Positions 12,901 to 22,300 of a stretch of 64,000 nucleotides of DNA are shown here, one piece after another (position 1 is the first letter of the stretch; every line of letters starts with the position of its first letter). Made by a program: the position numbers and the translations under genes. The stretch is from assembly GCA_024449915.1 (NCBI GenBank), contig JAMZAV010000159.1:248001-312000 (forward strand), read 5' to 3'. The notes under the pieces are model-generated. The model was not told where the DNA came from. It worked only from the letters and a program-made list of their open reading frames with translations, and did no database searches. The DNA comes from Sweltsa coloradensis (taxonomy: Eukaryota > Arthropoda > Insecta > Plecoptera > Chloroperlidae).

Positions 12901-15900
12901 TACATTACCGTGATAGAGAAGTGGAACAGAACCAGGTTCACTGTTAGTTAATGCTGAGGGATTTTCTTTGGAGATAGATTGTTTTTCAGGAGGGTCTGGT
13001 TTGGAGACTTTGGTTGTCTTTAAATCCGAGTCAAGATCATTATGTATCTCTTTCTTTCTTACCAACTGTAAAGAAGGCATTGAAAGGGGTGCAGGAGCAG
13101 GAGGTGGAGAAATGTCTTTACTAGAAGTCTGGACTAAGGTTCTATATTTTGGTGAGTTTCCTCTAAAATTGCGGGAAGATTCCCTAACAACTTCCTCAGC
13201 TTCTTTCAAAATTTCGTCTACACTTTTACCCGAATCATCCAAACTACTCCCAGCCAACTGACTTAACTGATCCATGATACTACTGACATCATCGTCAGTA
13301 AAGTCGTCTGTGTAATCAACATTAGGGGAGGTGTCTGCTTTAGGGCTTTCAGTAGCATTTCTTTCTCCAATTAAACTTGTCTTACTGCCTTCCTTACACA
13401 TTTTTTCTTTCTCAAGAAATTCAGCCATTGATGAAGAAATAGAAGATTGTGTTGATATGTTTGCTTGCATTTTCTCTGGAGGAGGGAGCTTCGATGCAGT
13501 TTGTTGCAAGGTAGAAGGATTACTGTCATCTAACTTTCCTGTTTCCTTCATCCACCAAAATGTTTTCTGAGTGGGAGGAGCACCACTAGAAGGCCTGCTT
13601 TCCTTCCTTTCATGTTTTGAGCTTGGACTTGTTGCACAACTCGACGAGTCCTCTGTTGAAAGTGACTGTAAAATAAATCAACACACTCTGAATTAAATAT
13701 GGTAATGAATCATTAGACCCTACATGTTACTGAAAGCAAATTTCAAACAGCATTAATTATCCGCAAAGTTGCGTACCAGGATATAAATGGATTTATTTAT
13801 CGTTCTACAGATTACAAAATATGGTAATAAAAGGCAAAATAATTATACTACCAGTAGTCCTTTACCATTCACGTGCGAACGGTTTTCACGAGTCATGACA
13901 TAGGTATTAACACTTTCACGGGGAAATATCTTTGTTTTGGAGAGCCACTGCACGCATGTAAATCAAACATAAAAACACACGTGGCTCGAGTTGATCAACT
14001 AAACTCGGCCACAGTGCTGCGATCTCTTATTCGTTGCGCCTCCCAATATCTATTACATTTATTATGTCAACTAGCCTGATGGCTTAACCTCTTATCATTA
14101 CTGTCTTTTGTACCTACCTATAAACCCACTGTGTAAATATTTTGTCACTTTCTGCCTAGCCTATATTATAGTTAATTTACCTTCGATCTGATTGTAAGCT
14201 TAATTTTGTCCTCCCTTAGTAGTTACCTGTATCAAAATGGTCTACTCTTTTTCTGTGTGTGCTGGTAGGCCTACATAATTGTTATTTATCTTGTGCCAGG
14301 CCTTCATATTAGTTGGATGAGCGTAGCGAGCGAAGCGAAGATTCCATTTAGCTACACTGGAGAAAAAAATCCGGAATGTTTTTTTGTGTCTGTTAACACG
14401 ATTCCGGCTAAATTGATACTCCAATTGCGATGAAATTTCATGGAGACCTTTGAAATCTCTGAACTTAGAACTGCCACGTTTTTTAGCGCAATCGAAAAAT
14501 TATTTCTCATGAAAAACGCAATTTTACGATTTTTTTTTATAATAAAATTATTCTTCGACTTAGCCTATAACACCTAGGCCTACATGCTTCATCCGATTGT
14601 AATGAAATTTTCACAGAACCATTATTTTATGAATTAATATATTTGTGTGAAATTTGAGCGTAATCGAAAAATTATTTTTCATGAAAATCGCAAATTTACA
14701 ATTTGTTTCAATTTTTAAAATTTCTTCGACAAATAACACCTACATGCTTTATCCGATTGTAATGATATTTTCACAGAACCTTAATTTTATGAATTAATAT
14801 ATTTGTGTAACATTTGAGCGTAATCAAAACATTATTTCTCATGAAAATTGCAATTTTACGCTTTTTTTGTTTTTAAAAAATTACGCTCATCCAACAACGC
14901 GCCTGAAAAAGCGTTTGCGAAGCTTCCTAGTGTGTAGCCTACATGTACATATGAATTCTACTCTAGTCTGTTCTTATTCTACAGTTGACGTGCCCTTATA
15001 CCAACTAAAGTCAAAACATACAACGCACCCCACACATAGTGTCTGGGATGCGTTGCAGGTGGTCAGGAGTTGCGCCATTGCCACATGAGCAGTTAGGCCA
15101 TGGCCCCCATGGCGAGGCGTTGTGACCAAGTGTGTGAAGTCAGTCGGTAAGGTGCATTGGCTTAGGTCGGTACAGACCTTGTAAGGCTGCGTATGAGATA
15201 TGATATGTTATTGTATGTGATGTGTAAATAAACCGTGTTGTAGCCTATATATTGCATGATATTGATCACTTTATTGAGTTAATCACTTCTCCTTCCACCT
15301 CATTGTTGCAACAGCCGTCGGGAGGCATTGCAAACCCTATTAACTATACCCATATAATTATTATAAAACTTAAATGCAAATGTTCCCGGGTACCTACTAA
15401 ACACACGACTCGCACACTCGTCTAACAACGACTTTAGCGTTTTCCTAGTCTATTTAGCCGTTCGGCCGTATAGGACCGGACAAACAAACAGATATATTAC
15501 AAACATTTAACAAACAGACAAATTAATCACGACGAAGACCCGTTCGCCTTGCGTTGTAGACTACGTTCGCTGCACTCACTCGTCTAATTATATCTTTTAG
15601 TATTAATTAGCTGACGACATCCATATTTGTATGCCTTACCCTGTATAAATCAACGGATTAATAAAATACTTGAACTGAACTTGCTCTTTGTCTGCTAGGC
15701 CTAGAGCTAGAAAATTAAATGAAAATGAAATAAAAAACAAAATGTGAGATTGTATGGGAAATATTTAGGCCTAAAGGAGCCTACTTTTAAAGTTTGCCGA
15801 AAAAAAAGTTATAATATAGGTACCGTAGGAATAAATAGTACAGAGTCAAATTTGGTATGGGGAACGTTATTTAACACTTTAAAGTAGGCCTACTGTTAAG

Positions 15901-18900
15901 ATCGCAATCAGTCGGCCACCTGCATGTGTCAACTCAACTGCTGTTCATGTGGTTGTTTTGATATTGATACCATTGTTGATACTCCCATCAAGAAACAACC
16001 AAAAGTTAGGCCTACACTTCTAGTAGGCCAAGACCTACCGAGACCAAGACTGACAATGAGACTGAGATCTTCTTCTTCTTCTTCTTCTCTCTCTATAAAG
16101 ACGATTTCTTCTTCTTCTTCTTCTCTCTCTATAAAGACGATTATCTCTCTCTCTCTCTCTCTCTCTCCTCTCTAGCCTCTGCTTGGCCTCTTACTTTCTT
16201 TATACGTATATCTCTCTTTCTAATCAGGGTGAATCATTGGCAGCAACTTTAGTGATTTTTTAAGCCCTTTTATCCTTTTCTCCCACTACCCCCTGTCAGG
16301 CCATTCCATTCCACCACCGTTCTGGCCATGAACGAGTTCCTTCCAAAATCAGTTGCCCATGTCCCTCTCTCATATTTCCACATATGATCTCCCCTGGCTA
16401 AAATTAGCCCTCCTTAGAAGGCTACTCATCTCACCACAACCCTCCTGAGCTCTAGTCACCCTATACATTTTAGGCCTACCTAGCCTGTCCATCCTTTGCA
16501 GATCCTCAAGCTTCTCTTATCCTAGTTCCCTAACTATACCAGCGACACTTTCATACGTCCTTACTACCTGTCCATTTATTATTTTCTCTTTCCAAATATT
16601 GCCCTTTCTAAGTTTCCTTCTTGCAGCTCTTTTCTGTATTGCCTCAATTTCATCTCAACTTCCCCTTTTCTATAGGGCCTATGTGTCCCATATTGCCCCT
16701 GCATACCCTAGGGGTAGGCCTACTCCACAACTGGTCTCACTCGTGTTTTGTACGCATGCCCTTTTAACTCCCTACTCGCCCCTTTCAGAGTTCGCATTAC
16801 AAAATTTAGGCGCCGAAAACTGATCTTCTTAGAGACAGCCTTAACATGGTTTTCCCAGCTGAGTTTGCACTGTAGGCACACTCCCAAATATTTAATTTTG
16901 TCCACATTTTCCAGTTCCTTCCCCATAAGTGAGTACCCCTCCCCTAAACCTTGGACTACCCTCCTCCTAGTAAACCTTACCCATTTACATTTTTCAACGT
17001 TAAGGCCAATGCACAATTGCCCGGTAACAAGAACGGGAACGACAACGAGAACGGGAAGACGCTAACGTTAAGGGCTTCGATGCACAATAGCCGGTGAAAC
17101 GGACCGACGGGACCAAATCAAATAATAAGTGTGTTAATTATATATTTTGTTATTCGGCATATTTGTATTTAATTTATTTCGCATAGGCCTATAACTCACG
17201 TATAAACCATCAATCAGCAGATAAAACAGTTTTAAGGCGTGCACATCTTGATTCCGATGGGTTCCGGTAACGTACGGAACGGGAATGTTATGGAAAGTTA
17301 AAACTTGTTGATGTTCCCGTTGTCGTTGCCGGGATACGGGAACGACCGGCAACGGGAAGCTTTATTGTGCATCTTGTCGTAAGTTAACCTGTGATTCAAC
17401 TTTCTTCCCGTTATCGTTACCGGGCAATTGTGCATCGGCCTTTAAGTCTCATTTCATTACCCATTACTAGGCCTAGGCCCGGTACTCTTGCAGTTGGCAG
17501 GTCCCAACTTTTATGGAAGTGGCTATTTAAGCGTAGCTACGGGAAAATTACGATTCTCAATTCGTCCGTAGCATGAACGAAGATCAGCGGAAATAATCGA
17601 AGGTATCCGAATCGTCCGCGGGATACCACGTAACTGGGCCAATAGCTTCAAATATCACAGTGCATTGTGGCAGAGTGGTAGCGCGTCCGAATTCTATGCG
17701 AGAGGTCGGCGGTTCAAATTTTTGTTTGGTCGTTTTTTTTTTACCATTCTATTTGGGTCCATGTTTTTTCTGCAAATGATTTCACTACATTCGGCCCCGT
17801 CGCAAACACAATTCTAGATGATAAAAGCGTTTAAAAAGTGCTGCGCCGCGCTAGTTCTAGGATACAATCGATAAGAGCGCACCCGAAATCCTTTCCGTTA
17901 AAAACGAGTTTAGATTTAAAATAGCAACGTTAAAGGTTTGGTAAGTAGAGTATTTTATTAAAAAAACAAGTTAAGATTTAAAATAGCAACGTTAAAGGTT
18001 TGGTAAGTAGAGTATTTTATTGAAAAGGTTGGTAGGCCTACTAAGTAATTCATAATTAAACATTGCGGCTGCACATTGAAAAGTGTAATATGTTGTTGGT
18101 TCCAATGGTTTTGACATATTAGATAACATAATTCGTTTTTACAGCAGTGGAGTGGTATTATTGAAATTAACGTAATTTACGTTCCCGTTCATAGGTTAAA
18201 TAGCAGGCTTGAATTATCACGTACCCACAGTACTAAAGTTACCTTATGACGGTTCCAGTATTCCGCCGCTCCGCGATGTTCGTTCATGGCTACGGACGAA
18301 TTGAGGAAAACGTTAACTTTTTCCCGTGTAGGTGTGTCGATTTATAATAACAAGATATTCGGTGTTTTGAATCCGTTCTACGAATAGCCCTACCCACAGT
18401 AGCCTCGGACGCCGGTTCTTCACTACACGAAAGAAGTTTTGTAGCGGAAAGGATTTCGGGTGCGTATGTTTTCATTGAAAAAAAAGTTGGGACCCGCCAA
18501 CTGCAAGAGTGCCCTAGGCTCTTAGTTGCCAGTGTAGGCCTAAGCCCTAGCTAGGCCTAAGCAAATCAGATTTTAAAGTTTTTAGCAAAATTTACAGATA
18601 TTGCCTAGGCCTAGGCCTAACCTAAAACTTACGTTACCTTACAATACCAATGTTACAATGTAACCTACATGGATGCTAATAAAACTGAACTGAACTGAAC
18701 TAAGGGTCTTTGCCCTAGGGGCCTAGGGCCTATAGGCTACAATCAAGGGATAGGGTATGCCTAGGCCTAGGGCCTAAAGGCCTAGACTACCCTAGGCATA
18801 ATAGGACAAAGATACTAGGGGGTTAGGCCTAGGCCCTACCTAGGAAGGCCCTACTAGGGCCTAGGCCTAGGGCCTAACCCTAGGACTCGTTTAGGTCCTA

Positions 18901-18991
18901 GGGCCTAACCCTCCTTCCCCCAACATTCCATGGAAAATTGATGTATTACCTCCTTCAAAAAAGCTTGAAACTTTTCTTCAATATTCGTCAT
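9748..18991 (-). CDS. CEP162: CEP162-like centriolar/ciliary coiled-coil protein, 5' four coding exons (partial in window)
   Basis: Coding exons in transcription order are 18991-18950, 13665-12459, 12294-12182 and 9930-9748. Phases join as 0, 1 and 0 to give 515 residues. CEP162 binds microtubules at distal centriole ends and helps transition-zone assembly during ciliogenesis (family knowledge). Three points support the call. The N-terminus EEKFQAFLKE resembles the vertebrate EEFEQFMKE start. An acidic segment is followed by a double-Trp motif (KTFWWMKE; vertebrates have VPWWITED). Exon 4 contains KLLESELQKQEKLIVGYQHENV, close to the vertebrate coiled-coil segment with Q-E-LLQGYQQEN. The middle (about residues 60-415) is low-complexity, Ser/Glu-rich and poorly conserved. 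Human CEP162 is about 1400 aa, so roughly two thirds is missing. No further exons were recognised in 1-9747, so the gene probably continues past the left edge. Confidence 0.8.
9953..11003. mobile_element. 1.05-kb near-palindromic TTAA element in a CEP162-like intron
   Basis: Termini GGGTCATTCCATGTCAAATC and the inverse of GGGTAATTCCATGTCAAATC are each flanked by TTAA (9949-9952, 11004-11007). The arms are about 500 bp each and similar along their whole length, meeting near 10480. TTAA targeting points to a piggyBac- or Kolobok-type non-autonomous foldback element. It begins only about 20 bp from the acceptor of exon 4. Confidence 0.8.
11536..11925. mobile_element. 390-bp TIR MITE flanked by TA
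   Basis: AAGGTGGGTTTATGTAAATC at the left is mirrored by GATCTACATAAACCCACCTT at the right, with TA on both sides. GTCGGCAGT-type repeats fill the interior. It sits within the CEP162-like intron between exons 3 and 4. Confidence 0.6.
12182..12294 (-). CDS. CEP162: CEP162-like coding exon 3 (coiled coil)
   Basis: The acceptor is TTCTTTTCAG and the donor is AAG|GTAAACC. The split codon gives Glu, then 37 residues of charged heptad-like helix (DMVLKDKDHKIQVELLKRKS...FLLKAK). Both reading-frame joins work (phase 1 in, phase 0 out). Confidence 0.85.
12459..13665 (-). CDS. CEP162: CEP162-like coding exon 2 (long, low-complexity)
   Basis: The acceptor is TTATTTTACAG and the donor is AAAG|GTATAG (phase 1). 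Its 402 codons are open from the first base, so the internal Met at 13551 is not the true start: 38 in-frame codons precede it inside the exon. Features are the WW pair around exon residue 37-38, an acidic DYTDDFTDDDVSSIMDQL helix, a proline-rich PPPAPAPL stretch, and a start of coiled coil at the 3' end (ERDLVEEKQKYKQLK). Confidence 0.88.
14313..14930 (-). repeat. Family B Helentron/HINE-like element, copy B1
   Basis: Opens TTGGATGAGCGTAGCGAGCG and closes GCGAAGCTTCCTAG. The interior holds tandem units of about 150 bp, each with a CACCTACATGCTT-type segment, a TTCACAGAACC segment and a cap of ATTATTTCTCATGAAAATCGC. It lies in CEP162-like intron 1 and abuts a family C element. Confidence 0.7.
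14931..15587 (+). repeat. Family C-like element remnant (C4), interrupted
   Basis: It shares TTGACGTGCCCTTATACCAACT, GCAAATGTTCCCGGGTAC and CTCGTCTAACAACGACTTT with copies C1 and C2, and ends GCACTCACTCGTCTAA. About 310 bp of foreign sequence at about 15025-15335 replaces part of the left half. Confidence 0.5.
16060..16175 (+). repeat. Pyrimidine microsatellite (TCT)n / (CT)n
   Basis: (TTC/TCT) runs occur in two near-identical 37-bp blocks (CTCTCTATAAAGACGATT), followed by a long CT repeat. It is low complexity; translations of it are meaningless Ser runs. Confidence 0.9.
16230..17002 (-). pseudogene. Decayed non-LTR retrotransposon reverse-transcriptase C-terminus
   Basis: Minus-strand frames read KCKWVRFTRRR, KIKYLGVCLQCKLSWENHVK, RLNFVMRTLKG and then, after frame breaks near 16720, IQKRAARRKLRKGNIWKEKI. 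This is the familiar post-catalytic region of LINE reverse transcriptases (YLGV...LSW..H...). It is cut at its 5' side by the 17003-17441 MITE and lies in CEP162-like intron 1. Confidence 0.8.
17003..17441. mobile_element. Harbinger-like MITE, 439 bp, TTA target duplication
   Basis: AGGCCAATGCACAATTGCCC at the left is mirrored by GGGCAATTGTGCATCGGCCT at the right, with TTA at 17000-17002 and 17442-17444. Three-base TWA duplications are typical of PIF/Harbinger. The interior is rich in AACGGGAAC-type repeats. Confidence 0.7.
17481..18513. mobile_element. 1.03-kb TIR element carrying a tRNA-like segment
   Basis: GGTACTCTTGCAGTTGGC at the left and the inverse of GGCACTCTTGCAGTTGGC at the right, each followed by a GGTCCCAACTTTT block. 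Inner inverted blocks include AATTCGTCCGTAGCATGAACG. It holds a tRNA-like sequence (17664-17735) and a direct duplication of a segment of about 58 bp (17911-18023). No transposase was seen. Confidence 0.65.
17664..17735 (+). pseudogene. tRNA-like sequence (degenerate)
   Basis: A box TGGCAGAGTGGTAGCGCG is perfect, but the B box is GGTTCAAATTT (decayed). A paired reverse copy at 22521-22590 has an intact GGTTCGAATC. No full cloverleaf can be drawn, so this is a SINE head or tRNA pseudogene, not a working tRNA. Confidence 0.6.
18530..18920. repeat. AGGCCTA-dense tract left of the CEP162-like start
   Basis: Dozens of overlapping CCTAGG/AGGCCTA words make a self-complementary, low-complexity tract. 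The same words occur singly all over the window but peak here and at 19395-19640, on both sides of the divergent promoter. Confidence 0.75.
18950..18991 (-). CDS. CEP162: CEP162-like coding exon 1 (start codon)
   Basis: ATG at 18991 on the minus strand encodes 14 residues, MTNIEEKFQAFLKE, followed by the donor GTAATAC (phase 0). It joins exon 2 in frame to give QAFLKE-SLSTEDSSS, the same layout as the vertebrate FMKELSDDS. The exon is too short to be called as an ORF by itself. Confidence 0.78.
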
Positions 18992-19314
18992 TACGTTCCG
19001 AGTTTGTTCCTAGTCTGTAGCGTCTGCACCATGGATGGAATGAGCTGTCATTTGAATTCATAACAACATAATAAAAACCTAACACCGCCTTTAAAACATT
19101 TTATTTGCGGTGTGCACAACTTACAACGTAGCGCACCAACTCGGCCTTGGGATTTTAGAAATATTTGTCTTTATAATGTTGGCATTTGGCAGCACAATCG
19201 TCTTCTCGACTTCAGTCTTCTTGACGTTCAACAACAACTTTCACTGACACTTTGACAAGTTTATTTTAATTAAATTTTAAACCTAGGCCTAAGAGCCAAA
19301 TTGGATTCTCAATA
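18992..19314. promoter_or_regulatory. Shared divergent promoter region of CEP162-like gene and SYF2
   Basis: Only 323 bp separate the two opposite start codons, so both 5' UTRs and both core promoters must lie here unless there are undetected non-coding first exons. No clear TATA box is positioned for either gene; AT stretches such as TTATTTTAATTAAATTT (around 19261) are present. AGGCCTA palindromes crowd both flanks. Confidence 0.65.
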
Positions 19315-19392
19315 ATGGAGAAAGACCAGCAAGCTTTCAAAGACAAGCAGGCAGAGCGAATGAAGAAATTGAGAGAACTTCATAGTAAACGT
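19315..19392 (+). CDS. SYF2: SYF2 coding exon 1
   Basis: This 26-codon exon starts with ATG GAG AAA and ends ...CATAGTAAACGT before the donor GTAAGT (phase 0). It encodes the charged N-terminal helix. The 5' side is the AGGCCTA-containing shared intergenic region. Confidence 0.93.
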
Positions 19393-22300
19393 GTAAGTGG
19401 GCCCTAGGGGCCTAGGCCTAGGCCTAGGCCTGGCTTATGTAGGCTTCTAGGCCTAGGGCCTTTGGGTATTTAATAGGCTACCTTTTTCCAGAGGTCAGTG
19501 GGCTAGGCCTAGCCTCATGAATCTGCCTATGGCTAGCCTATGCTAACTCTAGGCCTAGGCCTAGGCCCTAGTTCATAACTAAGCACAGGCCATAGGCTGC
19601 CTAGCCCCTAGGCCCTTTCCACCTTGCTTAGCCTAGGCCTAACCCCCCTACCCTAGGCCTAGCTAACCCTAACCACCCACCCACCTATTTCTCGCGGGGC
19701 CATGACCCCAAATTTGTATGGTCGGCGGGCCGCCACTGCTAAAAGTGCTGAAACGAAAACCCCTGGCATTTGTAGCGCGCTAGGGATTTCAAGTTTTGGA
19801 CTAGCTAGGCCTAGGCCTACTCGATGTAGGCCTGCCGCCTAGGCCAGCGTTTTTACCTGGTTTTGGACTAATCGTAGCGCGTTAGGGGCCTACAGACTGA
19901 TGCTGTCACAGCACAATTCAAAATTTGCTAATTAAGAAACTTGTCAACCCATCAATGCTTGACACTTTCAGTGGACCTATCGCCAAATGTAATAGGCCTA
20001 GTCTAGTGCAATTCTGGTACCTATGTCATATAATGCAACATTGAGCCTACCATTGCTGGGGTATTCTGCTCCATGTTGCTTTGAATGAGATTATGATATA
20101 TTATGTAGGCTATAGATAGATATAATGGTTATAATAAGTTGGATCCACTTAGCCTTCTTCATCAATCTGACAGGATAGGTTAGGCCGAGGTACCTTACTA
20201 TTGGTAGTATATTTGTGAATCGAGCTGCAAGTGACACCTTATCTCCTTTGAACCCTCCAAATCCTGGGGTCAGGTTTTAAAGAAGGCAGTGGATAGTCGT
20301 ACGTTATTATCCATCGCCGTTTCCTACTTCTGGCAGGGTCAGCTTGGGTTTCGCAACCAAATTCTTCCACTTTCTATTCTCCCACAATCGTGTCTCTGCT
20401 ACATCCTCCCAGCTCTCTCCTCTATTATGTAGGTCTCTTGCTATGGTCTCCTTCCATCTCTTCCTTGGTCTCCCCCTTCTTTTTCCTCCTTCAATCCTTT
20501 TCTCATAGATTCTCCTGGGCATCCTCTCTTCCGTCATTCGCTTCATATGCCCAAACCATCTCAGCCGTGTCCTTCCCATCCTGTCACCTAACTTCTCCAC
20601 CCCAAGCAACCTAGGCCCCTGTACTCCCTCCATGTTCTGTTTTTCAGATGTACTTTCTCATTTACTTTGTTGTTCCACCAACTTGTTACCATCTCTTTTC
20701 TTACCCCACTTGTTCTTCCACATGTCTTCTCTGTTGTCTGCACCAGTGCTCTCTTAAACTCCCCCCATTCTTTCTCCACTCCTTGGATCTCTCCCTTTGG
20801 AACCTCCTTTCTAATCCTCTGTCGATATTCTTCTCTGACTGACTTCTCACTCAATTTCCATACTTTGAGTTTCCTTTTCGCATACTCTTTTTTCTTTCGT
20901 ACACTTCCCTCTATTTGGACGTTTCCGTATTAATTAGGCCTACTAGTGCAAAATTAGTCGTACGGCCAATGATTGTCGTCGTCGTTCGTTTTGCTGTTTT
21001 AGTAACTAGGAAACGCTCAGTTGGACGCGTTGATAAGCGAGCACGTGCTATAGCTAGACCCACATTGCACATTTTTTATATTTTTAAATTTGCGACGTTC
21101 GCTGTCCACAGGGCCATGTATCCAAAATTATTTATTATTGCCAAGGTATTTGGATATAAACCCGTGTGTAATCCTTTACTTTGTGGATAAAATCCACCGC
21201 CATCTAGAGAACCTGACTCCTTGGGTTAACTATTTAAACTCTTTGTTGACAAATAATAGACTGCTTCCTCGAAAGTATTTTGATTACTTCTAGGTGGCAG
21301 TGCATTAGAAACTTTGCGCGTCTTTTCGTTGCCATGGCAACGTTACTTTTGTTATAATGTAATTTCCATCTACACTACTTATCGGATCAAAATAAAATTA
21401 ACATATTCGTGACCGGACGGACATTCTAAATGATTTGGCTATCTCAGATTTTGTTGCCGTTTAGTTTGAAAAAAAAACTTTCGATTAACTTTAATGTAAC
21501 TTTTTAACTTTTTGAACGATTTTGCCACAAAACTAATGGCATTCAATCGAGAACGAAGCTTGCGGATGGTCAAAATTTCAACTCGATCCGAGCCTCCGTT
21601 CGAACGTTATGGCGAGACATACAAAAAAAAAAACAAAACAAAACAAAACCAGTGACTAATTTTTCCGGCAGAGTCAAATGGAAACGCTCGCTTCGCTCGC
21701 TTAACAATAAAAACCTTTAAGGCTATTCCACCGCGTTTTTCTATTTTCCAAAATATGCTCCTTCTTCAAAATATAGTGAATGGCTTTGAAACATGGCTAT
21801 TTTAGAAAATCAAAAATATTTTTTTCAAATTTTTCTGATCCGGTACACGGCCAATATAGCCACCTCAAAATTATTTCCAACTTCAATTCGCCAAGGCACA
21901 CCATTCAACGTAGGGTGTTGTGTTTTTGTGACATTAATTTTCAACTGTTTTTCAATGGACTGACTGAGAGAAACAGATTTATTTTAACAATTGTCTTTCC
22001 TGCGAATTTTTTCGTTTGGCGGTATTTTTTACCGATTTGTACCGCCAAACGAAAAAATTCGCAGGAAAGACAATTGTTAAAATAAATCTCTTTCCTCTCA
22101 GTCAGTCCATAGAAAAACAGTTGAAAATTAATGTCACAAAAACACAACACCCTACGTTGAATGGTGTGCCTTGGCGAATTGAAGTTGGAAATTATTTTGA
22201 GGTGGCTATATTGGCCGTGTACCGGATCAGAAAAATTTGAAAAAAATATTTTTGATTTTCTAAAATAGCCAGGTTTGAAAGCCATTAGGCCCTAACTATG

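Noticed and set aside
12448..13551. 367-codon ORF as an intronless gene starting at the Met at 13551
   Set aside because: The frame is open 38 codons further to a good splice acceptor at 13665, joins exon 1 at 18950 in phase, and a donor ends it at 12459.
16720..17065. ORFs at the LINE/MITE junction as a host gene
   Set aside because: The minus strand is reverse-transcriptase tail sequence and the plus ORF is its shadow running into MITE repeats.
20390..20933. Plus-strand ORFs antisense to the LINE remnant
   Set aside because: Pyrimidine-rich shadows of the minus-strand LINE reading frame.
21780..22285. Overlapping ORFs of 100-114 codons on both strands
   Set aside because: They are mirror images produced by the palindrome and have no domain.
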